From the NCBI RefSeq assembly GCF_020911725.1, contig NZ_CP076620.1, positions 562,501-626,500 on the forward strand: a DNA stretch of 64,000 nucleotides, given 5' to 3'. Under the pieces are notes generated by a model. It was not told where the DNA came from. It searched no databases and saw nothing but the letters and a program-made list of their open reading frames with translations. Made by a program: the position numbers and the translations under genes. Positions 45,986-55,183 of the stretch are shown here, piece by piece. Position 1 is the stretch's first letter. The number at the start of each line of letters is the position of its first letter. Source of the DNA: Clostridium cadaveris (lineage in GTDB: Bacteria > Bacillota > Clostridia > Clostridiales > Clostridiaceae).

Positions 45986-46014
45986 ATCATATATTTTCGT
46001 AAGAAAAGTATCAA
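45986..46014 (-). promoter_or_regulatory. Promoter of the Trk operon
   Basis: Minus strand: TTGATA (46009-46014), a 17-nt spacer and TATGAT (45986-45991). No riboswitch structure was recognised between it and the first gene, about 30 nt away. Confidence 0.6.
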
Positions 46015-46144
46015 ACACTGAAAAACGGGGAAGAAAAAATTATCTATAAATTCAATGGGTAAATTTTTAAGTTATCATTTTGAATCTTAAATTTTCACCG
46101 TAAATCTCAAAAATGGACAAGGTATTAAAAAGGGAGGGCTAGTA

Positions 46145-47980
46145 ATGTTTAAGACATTAAAAAGTAAAATGACCATGATATGTATCATATTAATCATGCT
46201 TATTGCAGTTGTTGGAATAACATCTATATACAATATAACTCTTATCAATGCAGAGATAGAAAGTCTTATGATAAACAATTACAAGAGTATAGATGCAGCC
46301 TACAATATGATGGATCGAATACAAAAGCAGAATTTAGATATAGATACATATATTTTTGAAGATACACAGAATGGTATTACCAGTTATTACAGTCATGGAA
46401 AAGAGTTTAATGATGCCTATTATATAGAAAAAAGTAATGTCACAGAGCCTGAGGAGTTTGGAATTGTTGAAAGGATTGGAGAATTATATAGAGATTATGA
46501 AATGAATTTTTCAATATTGCAGGAAAAGATGAATACTAAAGGTATAAAAGAGGCTAGAGAATTTTACTATAGTGATATTATGACAAATTATAATAAGATT
46601 GTGGATGAGTTAAGCAATATAAAGAAGGTAAACGAAGAAGCTATGAATAAAAGTAGAAAAAATGCTATAGATGATGGGGAAAATGCCAGATATATAATAA
46701 TCATAGTTTCTGCTATGGCCATAATAAGTGGATGTGCCATAACAAATTATCTTATTAATAAAATGTTAAAGCCATTGAGTCTTTTAAATAAATCAATAGC
46801 TGAAGTAAGAGAAGGAAACATAGGAAATCAAGTGCCTGTAACTACAAAGGATGAGCTTGGGGATTTGACAATAGAATTTAACAGGATGAATGAACGGCTT
46901 CAGAAGTTTGAAAAGAGTACTATGGGTAAGATGATTAAGGAGAAAAATAAATCATTAGCAATAATAAAAAGTATAAAAGAGCCTATTATAGTACTGGACA
47001 AGGATTATAGAATCATACTTATCAATCAGCAATGCGAAAACTTTTTTAATATCCAAGAGAAAGTTGCAGTTAATAAATATTTCTCTCAGGTAATAAAAGA
47101 AGAAAACATATTTGAAGCAGTATATGAGGTAAGCACACATCAAGAGATAGAAAATAAGATCATAAAGATATTTAGGGAAGAAGAGGAGTACTTTTTTAAT
47201 ATATCTGTAAATGAAATTGAGGATGAAGAGGCTAAAATTTTTGGATATATAGTGGTGCTTCAAGATATAACACAATTGAAGGAACTAGATATAATGAAGG
47301 GAGAATTCTTGTCTACAATATCTCATGAATTTAAAACATCCTTAACATCAATAATGATTGGTACTAGTCTTTTAGAAAGCACAAAGATGGGAGGCTTATC
47401 AGAGAAGCAGAAAAAAGTAGTTGAGGCAATTAAAGAAGATGGGGAGAGGCTTAATACTTTGATATCAGAGCTTATTACCTTAAGAAAGATGGAATCAAAC
47501 AAGGAACTCTATAATTTTAGTCAGTGCAACATGGAAGATATAATAAATGCATCTATAACTACAGTGAAAAGCTTGGCTGAAGATAAAGAAGTTATTTTGG
47601 AGTGGGATGTTGAGGAAGACCTTCCTCTTATAAATGGGGATAGAGATAAGCTTGTATGGGTTATGAATAATATCATATCTAATGCTATAAAAAATTGTAA
47701 CAAGGATGATGTTATTGCGGTGAGAGGAATAAAGCAGGAGAGGAAAATAGCAGTTACTATTACAGATACAGGCTGTGGTATGCCACCAGAGCTTACGGAT
47801 AAGATCTTTGACAAGTATGTGAGATTAAAAAATGGAGAAACTATGCCTTTAGGTTTTGGACTAGGGATGTCAATAGCAAAGGAAATTGTAGAAGGGCATA
47901 ATGGAGAGATATGGTGTACTAGCGAGGTAGGAAAGGGAAGTATATTTACTTTTGTTATTCCAATGGAGGAGGGGAAATGA
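46145..47980 (+). CDS. Membrane sensor histidine kinase (HAMP-PAS-HisKA-HATPase)
   Basis: A 611-aa kinase with an N-terminal membrane segment (about 9-31), an extracellular helical sensor (about 35-180), a second membrane segment (about 184-206), HAMP (about 207-260), PAS (about 275-380) and HisKA with His394 in STISHEFKTSLTS (the usual SHELRTPL is altered to SHEFKTSL). The HATPase domain has NNIISNAIKN, VTITDTGCGMP and GFGLGMSIAKEIVEGHNG. The overall pattern resembles KinB-like kinases. It is divergent from the Trk operon and overlaps the response regulator gene by 4 nt. Its signal is unknown. Confidence 0.93.
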   Translation: MFKTLKSKMTMICIILIMLIAVVGITSIYNITLINAEIESLMINNYKSIDAAYNMMDRIQKQNLDIDTYIFEDTQNGITSYYSHGKEFNDAYYIEKSNVTEPEEFGIVERIGELYRDYEMNFSILQEKMNTKGIKEAREFYYSDIMTNYNKIVDELSNIKKVNEEAMNKSRKNAIDDGENARYIIIIVSAMAIISGCAITNYLINKMLKPLSLLNKSIAEVREGNIGNQVPVTTKDELGDLTIEFNRMNERLQKFEKSTMGKMIKEKNKSLAIIKSIKEPIIVLDKDYRIILINQQCENFFNIQEKVAVNKYFSQVIKEENIFEAVYEVSTHQEIENKIIKIFREEEEYFFNISVNEIEDEEAKIFGYIVVLQDITQLKELDIMKGEFLSTISHEFKTSLTSIMIGTSLLESTKMGGLSEKQKKVVEAIKEDGERLNTLISELITLRKMESNKELYNFSQCNMEDIINASITTVKSLAEDKEVILEWDVEEDLPLINGDRDKLVWVMNNIISNAIKNCNKDDVIAVRGIKQERKIAVTITDTGCGMPPELTDKIFDKYVRLKNGETMPLGFGLGMSIAKEIVEGHNGEIWCTSEVGKGSIFTFVIPMEEGK

Positions 47981-48552
47981 TGAAGAGAGCATTGGTTGTA
48001 GATGATACAAAAAATATAAGGACACTATTGACTACCTGCTTAGAACTTAATGATTATGAGGTAGATGCTTGTGCTTCAGGCAGTGAAGCATTAAAAAAAT
48101 TAGAAGATAATATTTATGATTTAATATTTATGGATGTTAAGATGCCAGGTATGAGCGGTACGGAACTATTAAAGGAAATAAGGGGTAGGGGGATTCTAAC
48201 TAAGGTTATAATGATAACAGCTTTTGCAACAGTTAAAAATGCGGTAGAATGTACAAAGCTAGGAGTAATCGAGTATCTTCACAAACCATTTACTGCAGAT
48301 AAGATTAATAATGTTTTAGAGAAGCTTGATGAAGAACGTAGTACTTTTACGGCAATTAGCAATGCTATTAAAGGTGCAAAAAAGCTCATAGAAAATGAAA
48401 GATATGATGAAGGAATAATGTTTTTGAAAAAGGCTCTTGCTGAAGAAGCATCAAATTATGAGATATATGACATGTTATCTAAATGCTATTTTGCCAAAGG
48501 TGATGAAATTCTTGGAGAAAAGTTTAAAAACTGCAAAGAGATATTTAAATAA
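47977..48552 (+). CDS. Response regulator without DNA-binding domain
   Basis: A 191-aa protein with a receiver domain (about 1-120; predicted phospho-acceptor Asp53 in IFMDVKMPGMSG, Thr/Ala and Lys at MITAF and HKPF). A helical tail follows (about 125-191) with a TPR-like pattern (AIKGAKKLIENERYDEGIMF then YEIYDMLSKCYFAKGD). No helix-turn-helix or output enzyme is present, so it probably acts through protein contact. The ATG overlaps the kinase stop (ATGATGA). Confidence 0.88.
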   Translation: MMKRALVVDDTKNIRTLLTTCLELNDYEVDACASGSEALKKLEDNIYDLIFMDVKMPGMSGTELLKEIRGRGILTKVIMITAFATVKNAVECTKLGVIEYLHKPFTADKINNVLEKLDEERSTFTAISNAIKGAKKLIENERYDEGIMFLKKALAEEASNYEIYDMLSKCYFAKGDEILGEKFKNCKEIFK

Positions 48553-48569
48553 GAAATAGATATGTAATA

Positions 48570-48604
48570 AAAACTCCTCTAAATTTATGTTTAACAGAGT
48601 TTTG
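48570..48604 (+). terminator. Weak terminator after the response regulator gene
   Basis: AAAACTC (48570-48576) pairs with GAGTTTT (48597-48603) across a 20-nt loop. It overlaps the start of the galU promoter. Confidence 0.5.
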
Positions 48605-48630
48605 TATGCAAATTACACTTATGTTATACT
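48602..48630 (+). promoter_or_regulatory. galU promoter
   Basis: TTGTAT (48602-48607), a 17-nt spacer and TATACT (48625-48630), 33 nt before the galU ATG. Confidence 0.55.
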
Positions 48631-48663
48631 TATGTTATAAGTTGTAAATTTGGAGGTAATAAA

Positions 48664-49527
48664 ATGACTGTAAATAAAGCGATCATTCCAGCAGCAGGGC
48701 TTGGTACACGTTTCTTACCAGCTACTAAGGCTCAGCCTAAAGAGATGCTTCCGATAGTGGATAAGCCTACTCTTCAATATATCATTGAAGAAGCTGTGAA
48801 TTCTGGAATTGAAGAAATTTTGATAATCACAGGAAGAAACAAGAAGAGCATAGAGGATCACTTTGACAGATCTGTTGAGCTTGAGCTTGAACTTGAGTCT
48901 AAGGGAAAGATGGAACTTCTAGAAGAGGTTAGGAAAATTTCTAATATGGTAAACATTCATTTCATCCGTCAGAAAGAACCTAAGGGACTAGGTCATGCTA
49001 TTCACTGTGCAAAGACTTTTATAGGAAATGAACCTTTTGCAGTACTTTTAGGTGATGATATAGTTTACTCTGAAAAACCTTGCTTAAAGCAGATGATAGA
49101 TGCTTATGATGAATATAAGACTACAATACTAGGAGTTCAGGAAGTACCTCATGAAGACGTCAACAAATATGGAGTTGTGGATGGGTTGCATATAGAAGAT
49201 AGAGTTTACAAGGTTAAAGATCTTGTTGAAAAGCCAGCTGTAGATGAAGCTCCATCTGATATGGCGATTTTAGGAAGATACATAATAAATCCAGGTATAT
49301 TTGAAATTTTAGAGCATACTAAGCCAGGTAAGGGTGGAGAGATTCAGCTTACTGATGCTTTAAAAGAACTAGCTACAAAGGAAGCTATGTATGCTTACAA
49401 CTTTGAAGGAAGAAGATACGATGTTGGAGATAAGCAGGGCTTTTTAGAGGCTACTGTGGAATATGCGTTAAGAAGAGATGACTTAAAAGATAATTTCTTA
49501 AAATATTTAAAGACTATAGTAAAATAG
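48664..49527 (+). CDS. galU: UTP-glucose-1-phosphate uridylyltransferase
   Basis: Makes UDP-glucose from UTP and glucose-1-phosphate, the donor for glucose- and galactose-containing surface polymers. The 287-aa protein has AIIPAAGLGTRFLPATKAQP (nucleotide binding), KEMLPIVDKP, LGDDIVYSE, VEKP, GRYIINPGIF, GEIQLTDAL and a YDVGDKQGF end, all characteristic. It is monocistronic between a promoter and a terminator. The product also feeds galE at 60.4 kb. Confidence 0.97.
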   Translation: MTVNKAIIPAAGLGTRFLPATKAQPKEMLPIVDKPTLQYIIEEAVNSGIEEILIITGRNKKSIEDHFDRSVELELELESKGKMELLEEVRKISNMVNIHFIRQKEPKGLGHAIHCAKTFIGNEPFAVLLGDDIVYSEKPCLKQMIDAYDEYKTTILGVQEVPHEDVNKYGVVDGLHIEDRVYKVKDLVEKPAVDEAPSDMAILGRYIINPGIFEILEHTKPGKGGEIQLTDALKELATKEAMYAYNFEGRRYDVGDKQGFLEATVEYALRRDDLKDNFLKYLKTIVK

Positions 49528-49533
49528 TTAGAG

Positions 49534-49569
49534 ACTTCGCCGAATACTACGTTTGGCGGAGTTTTTTTA
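49534..49569 (+). terminator. Terminator after galU
   Basis: An 11-bp stem (49534-49544 with 49552-49562, ACTTCGCCGAA against TTTGGCGGAGT), followed by a T run. Confidence 0.88.
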
Positions 49570-49720
49570 TACGTTAAAATAATATTAACTTTTAAAAAGC
49601 CAAATAGTGGGAACTAGCTCTTTATTCGATGTAAAAAATAAGGTACAATATATGTATTTCGACAAAATATGCAGATATGGTAAAAATGATATTGTATTTT
49701 GGTGTGAGGGGAGTAGCTTT

Positions 49721-51184
49721 ATGAATTTTAACTCATTGCAGTTTATGGTTTTTCTGCCTATAGTTTTGATTTTATATTATGCAGTACCGCTTAGATTCAG
49801 GCATGTATTGCTTCTTATAGCCAGTTATATGTTTTACGGAGCTTTTAGCAAAAAATATGCTGCTTTTTTATTTTTCTTTACTGTTGTTTCTTATTGCTTT
49901 GCGAGACTTATTTCAAAGGCAGACAAGGACAAGAGACTGGCAAAGTTCTATCTAATTAGCTGTATTATTTTTCATATTGGGGCTTTAGGATATTTTAAGT
50001 ACACAAATTTTGGCATAAAGATTGTAAATTCTATAGTGAGTACAAGCATTGAATCGTGGAATATCATAATGCCTTTAGGAATATCTTTCTATACTTTTAA
50101 AGTTTTAAGCTATCTAATAGATGTTTATCGAGATAAGAGCAGAGTTCAGAAAAACTTCTTTAAGTACGCTGCATATATAGCTTACTTTCCACAAGTTACA
50201 TCTGGACCTATAGAGAGAAGTGAAAGATTCTTTAGTGAACTAAACAATAAAAGGGATTTTGATGAAAAAGATATATCCAGTGGTGTCATACGTATGCTTT
50301 GGGGCTTCATGAAGAAGATGGTTATTGTGGATAGGATGTCTATTATAGTTGGCTCTGTTTATGCTAATTATAGTAATTATGGAAGGACCATTCTTTTCAT
50401 TACAACCATAATATATTCTATTCAGATTTATTTTGATTTTTCAGCTTACTCTGATATAGCTATTGGTATAAGCAGGATGTTTGGATTCAGATTTATGGAA
50501 AATTTCAAATTTCCTTATTGTGCAAGGAACATAGGAGAGTTTTGGAGAAGGTGGCATATTTCATTGAGCCTTTGGTTCAGAGATTATCTATATATTCCTC
50601 TAGGTGGAAATAGGAAAGGTGTCATAAGGCAGTATATAAATATTGTCATAGTATTTTTGATAAGTGGAATATGGCATGGAGCAAGTTTTAATTTCATATT
50701 TTGGGGATTTCTTCATGGCTTTTATCAGGTTATGGGAGCGATTTTAAAGCCGGTTCGTGAGTATTTTCTTAAACTATTTAAAGTGGACAAGAATAGATTT
50801 TCCTATAGATTGGGACAAACTGTTTTGACTTTTATGCTGGTTAATTTTGCATGGATATTTTTTAGGGCTGATGGTCTAAAGAATGGACTAGCTATAGTTA
50901 AGCAGATCACTGTGGGAACTTCAAATCTATGGCAGATTTTTGATGGTACTTTGTATACCCTCGGACTAACTCAGAGTTCTTTTGATTTGATGTTCGTTAT
51001 GACTATTATAGTGTTGATTTTTGAGTACATCCACAATGAAAAGCGTGATTTAGTGGAAGGATTCTCTAGACAAGGTATAATATTTAGATGCTTTGTGTAT
51101 TATTCAATTTTATTTGTAATATTCATATTTGGGATATATGGAGCTTCTAATGGAAGTGGTCACTTCATATATGGTCAATTCTAA
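49721..51184 (+). CDS. MBOAT family O-acyltransferase (AlgI/DltB-like)
   Basis: A 487-aa membrane-bound O-acyltransferase with about 10-11 hydrophobic segments. Characteristic segments are NSLQFMVFLPIVLILYY at the start, FWRRWHISLSLWFRDYLYIP and the catalytic SGIWHGASFNFIFWGFLHG with the conserved His. It should transfer an acyl (often acetyl) group to an exported polysaccharide. The start at 49721 follows GAGGGGAG; a longer frame beginning at 49607 has no site there. The next gene is its probable partner. Confidence 0.92.
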   Translation: MNFNSLQFMVFLPIVLILYYAVPLRFRHVLLLIASYMFYGAFSKKYAAFLFFFTVVSYCFARLISKADKDKRLAKFYLISCIIFHIGALGYFKYTNFGIKIVNSIVSTSIESWNIIMPLGISFYTFKVLSYLIDVYRDKSRVQKNFFKYAAYIAYFPQVTSGPIERSERFFSELNNKRDFDEKDISSGVIRMLWGFMKKMVIVDRMSIIVGSVYANYSNYGRTILFITTIIYSIQIYFDFSAYSDIAIGISRMFGFRFMENFKFPYCARNIGEFWRRWHISLSLWFRDYLYIPLGGNRKGVIRQYINIVIVFLISGIWHGASFNFIFWGFLHGFYQVMGAILKPVREYFLKLFKVDKNRFSYRLGQTVLTFMLVNFAWIFFRADGLKNGLAIVKQITVGTSNLWQIFDGTLYTLGLTQSSFDLMFVMTIIVLIFEYIHNEKRDLVEGFSRQGIIFRCFVYYSILFVIFIFGIYGASNGSGHFIYGQF

Positions 51185-51193
51185 GGAGGAAAT

Positions 51194-52312
51194 ATGAAGA
51201 AGTTAAAGTTTTTGTTTAGAACAATTGTGATATGCTTGATATTTGGCTTGTTATATCTAAATGTATCAGAAAGGTTTGAGACTTATAGTGAAATAAACCA
51301 AGGTCTTATGAAGAACTTTTATAAACAGGAGAAAAACTCCATAGATGTTGTGTATGTAGGTTCCTGTCATGCTTATTCTACATTTATACCACATAAGCTT
51401 TGGGATGATTACGGAGTTACATCTCATGTCCTTGCAAGTTCTGGGCAAGAGGTTCAGATGTCTTATTATTACCTAAAAGAGGCTTTGAAAACACAAAAGA
51501 TTAAGACAGCTGTGGTTGAAGTTTACGGTGTAAATAGAATGGATAGTTATATACCTCTTGATGAATTTGATAAGTCGGTGATTTTTGGGTTTCAATCTCT
51601 GAAAATGTCCATGGACAAAATAAAATATGCTTTTGAGTATGATAATACTGCTAACAGCAATTTAGAACTTTTATTCGGTCTATACAGTGCTCATGATAGA
51701 TGGGATTATCAATCTGAGACACCTATGAGAGAAGTGGATTTTGAAAGGTTTCAAAGAGATTATACTTTTATGGCAAATGGATGGAAAGAATATTGGCATA
51801 TAGAAGAGAATGCAGATGAAAATGCTATTCTAAATTATCCTCAAAATGATATTGTTGAGGATTTTGATGAAGTAAGTGAAGAGTATCTTTTGAAAATTAT
51901 AGAGTTATGTAAGAATGAAGGGATAAATCTTGTGCTTACATCGGCACCTTATGAAATTAAGGATATTGAAGTTTCAAGGCTTAATAAAGTTAAAAAGATA
52001 GCTGAAAGCAACAATGTGCCTTATATAAATTTCAATGATCAAAAGCTTATAGAGGAACTTGATTTGCATTACTATGATATGATAGATGCTAATCATGTTG
52101 ATTATAGTGGAGCTGTCAAGATTAGTGATTATGTCAATAAATTTATAATGGAGAACTATCCTATAGAAAGTAAGAAAGGAAATCCAAAGTATGCTTCTTG
52201 GGATGATGGTACTCAAAAAGTTTTATCTGACAATGGAAGAGAGTATTGGTATGATGATGCAGCTTTTGAGCAAATAAATGTAGATAATAATGAACATCTA
52301 AATGTAGAATAA
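51194..52312 (+). CDS. SGNH/DHHW-like partner of the acyltransferase
   Basis: A 372-aa protein with an N-terminal membrane anchor (about 7-25) and an extracytoplasmic SGNH-like domain. VVYVGSCHAYSTFIP holds the likely nucleophile region, and YYDMIDANHVDYSGA near residue 300 has the Asp/His pair. In alginate and related systems such proteins (AlgX/AlgJ, DltD-like) complete acyl transfer begun by the MBOAT protein. It lies 9 nt after that gene, with AAGGAGG. Confidence 0.82.
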   Translation: MKKLKFLFRTIVICLIFGLLYLNVSERFETYSEINQGLMKNFYKQEKNSIDVVYVGSCHAYSTFIPHKLWDDYGVTSHVLASSGQEVQMSYYYLKEALKTQKIKTAVVEVYGVNRMDSYIPLDEFDKSVIFGFQSLKMSMDKIKYAFEYDNTANSNLELLFGLYSAHDRWDYQSETPMREVDFERFQRDYTFMANGWKEYWHIEENADENAILNYPQNDIVEDFDEVSEEYLLKIIELCKNEGINLVLTSAPYEIKDIEVSRLNKVKKIAESNNVPYINFNDQKLIEELDLHYYDMIDANHVDYSGAVKISDYVNKFIMENYPIESKKGNPKYASWDDGTQKVLSDNGREYWYDDAAFEQINVDNNEHLNVE

Positions 52313-52365
52313 TATTATATATTTAATGAATATGTAATGAAAATCACGATTATGGAGGAATAGAT

Positions 52366-52761
52366 ATGAAGAAAAATGGTATATTAAATAGCGATATTTC
52401 AAGGGTGCTTTCATACATGGGGCATACAGACAGGATTTGTATTTCAGACTGTGGCCTTCCAATTCCAGAGGAAACTAAAAGAATAGATCTTGCCTTAACT
52501 TTTGGAATTCCAAGTTTTATTGAAGTTCTTGAAAATGTAGCTTTAGACATGAAGATAGAGAAGATTTATCTTGCCGAAGAAATAAAGAATAATAATCCAG
52601 AAGTTTTAAACAAGATTAAGGAAATAATTACAGATGTTGAAGTGGAATTCGTAAGTCATTCAGAGTTTAAGAATATGACTAGAGAATGTAAAGCAGTTGT
52701 AAGAACTGGAGAAAACAGTCCATATGCAAATATAATACTTCAATCAGGATGTATATTTTAA
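52366..52761 (+). CDS. rbsD: D-ribose pyranase
   Basis: Interconverts pyranose and furanose forms of ribose. The 131-aa protein has NSDISRVLSYMGHTDRICIS with the catalytic His, DCGLPIP, DLALTFGIPSF and VVRTGENSPYANIILQSG, typical of RbsD. No ribose transporter or kinase gene is adjacent, so it is an isolated copy. The RBS is TGGAGGAAT. It sits 53 nt after the acyltransferase pair and may be co-transcribed with it. Confidence 0.95.
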   Translation: MKKNGILNSDISRVLSYMGHTDRICISDCGLPIPEETKRIDLALTFGIPSFIEVLENVALDMKIEKIYLAEEIKNNNPEVLNKIKEIITDVEVEFVSHSEFKNMTRECKAVVRTGENSPYANIILQSGCIF

Positions 52762-52800
52762 TTAAATATAAGAAAAGCAAACAAAAATATTAACAATATA

Positions 52801-52828
52801 TTGATAATATTAACAAAAGATGTATAAT
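52801..52828 (+). promoter_or_regulatory. Promoter of the LTA-synthase-like gene
   Basis: TTGATA (52801-52806), a 16-nt spacer and TATAAT (52823-52828), about 64 nt before the ATG. Confidence 0.65.
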
Positions 52829-52892
52829 TATATGTGTTGTATTAATTATTTCTATAAAACTTATACAATAATACTGTAAAAGAGGGATAAAA

Positions 52893-54926
52893 ATGCAAGA
52901 GATACAATACAGAAATATACATAGTGATGTGAAAAGAAAAATTAATTTAACAAAGATGCTGCAAAAAATTGATTTTGTTTTTTGTATATCAGCATTTTCA
53001 TTATGGATCAAAAGCTTATTATTTTTATTTGAAGTGAATAGAATTGATAAGATTAATGAAATAATGAGTAGAGTTATAGAATCTCGTAAAATAATGATAG
53101 TTGGAGTTCTATCATTATTATCCATGATTGCAATATGCGTGTATTTGAAGAGAAAAAATAAAACAAAAGAGTTAAAATATATATGCTTAGGAGTTTTATT
53201 AATTATAATGTCTGCATGTATGTTGTCTAGAAAGAATTATACAGTTTTGTACATGCCATTTGGGCTATTTTTGTTATCGATAGGACTGCTATTTAAAGGA
53301 AAAAATAGACTTATAGCATATACTGTTATAGATGCTTTAGCATCTCTTATAATATGGATGGATGCAATTTTGCTTAGGGCATATGGAAGCTTTCTTAGCA
53401 TAGAATATATATTTCACCCATCTGCATTTAATTCAAGTAATAGAAATTTATTAAGTTATACTAAATTTCAAGATATCTTATATTTTATAGATATACTATT
53501 TTTGATATATGCATGTTTTAAGTATAGAGAGATTTATAAAGAGAGAGCTAAAAGCAGAATAAGGAATATAGCATTTGGATTATTTATGCTATTTGCATGC
53601 TTATTATGGATAAAGGGAATATATTATTTTTATGATGTAAAAGACATAACTAATGGTAAAGTCACATTTTTTACACCATATTCTTGGGATTTGCAAGGAG
53701 TTGCGCAAAATACATCATCATTGGGATATCATGTTTATGAAATTGGAAAGAAATTAACTATAAGTAAAGAAAAGAAATTAACTTCAGCTGAGGAAGAAGA
53801 AATAAACAAATGGTTTTTGAGCAATGATGAGAAATTACCTGATAATAATTATGTTGGATTATTAAATGGAAAAAATCTTATATTTTTGCAAGTTGAATCT
53901 ATGGAGAATTTTGTAGTAAGAGAAACAATAAATGATCAAGAGATAACTCCTAGGTTGAATAAAATGCTTGATAATAGTTATTATTTTAAAAATATATATG
54001 AGCAGGTTTATCATAATAGTGCAGACGGAGACTTTTTATCAAATACTGGAATATATCCTCTAAAGGTAGAAACAAGTTATAGAAGATATCCATTCAACAC
54101 ATATAATTCTTTAGTAAATAATTTTAAGAAAAAAAATTACACAACAATATCTATACATCCAGAGGATTGTGATGGATGGAACTGGAAGGAAAGTCATTTA
54201 GGTTATGGATTTGAAAAAATTTATGATGGCAGAGACTTTGTGGTAGATGAGATTGTGGCAGGAAAGAAGATATCAGATGAATCACTATATAAGCAGACTG
54301 TTGAAAAACTTAAGAATGAAGAGAAACCATTTTTAGTTCATATGGCAACTATGACTAGCCATGGACCTTTTTATATAATTGATGAGAAAAAAGAATTGAA
54401 TCTTAATGATGAGCTTAATAAATCTATGTTAGGTACATATTGCCAAGTTATGAGATACGTTGACAGCTCGATAGGTAAATTTGTAGATTTATTAAAAGAA
54501 AATAATTTATTAGATAATACTGTTTTGGTGATTTATGGAGATCATGCTGGTCCTCATAGATATTATCAAAATGAAATTGATGATATGGGTGAAATAGATG
54601 GTATAAAAGAATCATGGAGAAATAAGGATGTAAGAGTTCCATTTATAATTTATAATCCATCTATAAAAGGTGAGACAATAGATACAATAGGTGGACAAGT
54701 TGATATATTACCAACAACATTATCGCTTTTTGGTATAGATAAGGAAGAATATATTAACTGTATGATGGGAAGAAATCTTTTGAATACTGAGAGAAACGCT
54801 ACTGTTTTAGCAAATGATACTATAATTGGAATACCAAATTCAGAAGAAGAAAAACAAAATCTCATTCAAATGACAAAAATTAGCGATAAGATAATAGAAA
54901 GTAACTACTTTAAAGGTAAGTACTAA
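52893..54926 (+). CDS. LTA synthase family phosphoglycerol transferase
   Basis: A 677-aa protein with about five membrane segments in the first 250 residues and an extracellular sulfatase-type domain (about 330-640). Motifs: KNLIFLQVESMENF (metal-binding Glu), VYHNSADGDFLSNTGIYPL, STNYTT-like ISIHPEDCDGWNW, MTSHGPF, DNTVLVIYGDHAGPH (metal-binding Asp/His). It should polymerise or transfer glycerol-phosphate on the cell surface. The catalytic Thr of LtaS (in GKTSD) appears to be Ser376 here (in HNSADGD). It has its own promoter and terminator. Confidence 0.9.
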   Translation: MQEIQYRNIHSDVKRKINLTKMLQKIDFVFCISAFSLWIKSLLFLFEVNRIDKINEIMSRVIESRKIMIVGVLSLLSMIAICVYLKRKNKTKELKYICLGVLLIIMSACMLSRKNYTVLYMPFGLFLLSIGLLFKGKNRLIAYTVIDALASLIIWMDAILLRAYGSFLSIEYIFHPSAFNSSNRNLLSYTKFQDILYFIDILFLIYACFKYREIYKERAKSRIRNIAFGLFMLFACLLWIKGIYYFYDVKDITNGKVTFFTPYSWDLQGVAQNTSSLGYHVYEIGKKLTISKEKKLTSAEEEEINKWFLSNDEKLPDNNYVGLLNGKNLIFLQVESMENFVVRETINDQEITPRLNKMLDNSYYFKNIYEQVYHNSADGDFLSNTGIYPLKVETSYRRYPFNTYNSLVNNFKKKNYTTISIHPEDCDGWNWKESHLGYGFEKIYDGRDFVVDEIVAGKKISDESLYKQTVEKLKNEEKPFLVHMATMTSHGPFYIIDEKKELNLNDELNKSMLGTYCQVMRYVDSSIGKFVDLLKENNLLDNTVLVIYGDHAGPHRYYQNEIDDMGEIDGIKESWRNKDVRVPFIIYNPSIKGETIDTIGGQVDILPTTLSLFGIDKEEYINCMMGRNLLNTERNATVLANDTIIGIPNSEEEKQNLIQMTKISDKIIESNYFKGKY

Positions 54927-54974
54927 TAGTAGTTATAAATTATATAATCATTAATTAGAGAATATATACAACAT

Positions 54975-55006
54975 AAAGAGGCTATAGATAAGCCTCTTTT
55001 ATTTTT
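54975..55006 (+). terminator. Terminator after the LTA-synthase-like gene
   Basis: AAAGAGGCT (54975-54983) pairs with AGCCTCTTT (54991-54999) across a 7-nt loop, followed by TATTTTT. Confidence 0.88.
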
Positions 55007-55183
55007 ATAATATTATTTTAAATTTTGATGATGAGGCAGATGGAATTAAAAAAATACATATAAATTTAAGAAAGTATAAATTGGATAAGCAGATAGAAAT
55101 ATGGTAAAATTTTAATATTACTAATTAAAGTTGTATTATTTTACAGCATATTTCAAGATTTTATATGAAGAGGGTAATTAAAT

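Noticed and set aside
49607-49720. 38-codon N-terminal extension of the MBOAT protein
   Set aside because: The extension is not hydrophobic, has no RBS at its start, and a strong RBS precedes the internal ATG at 49721.
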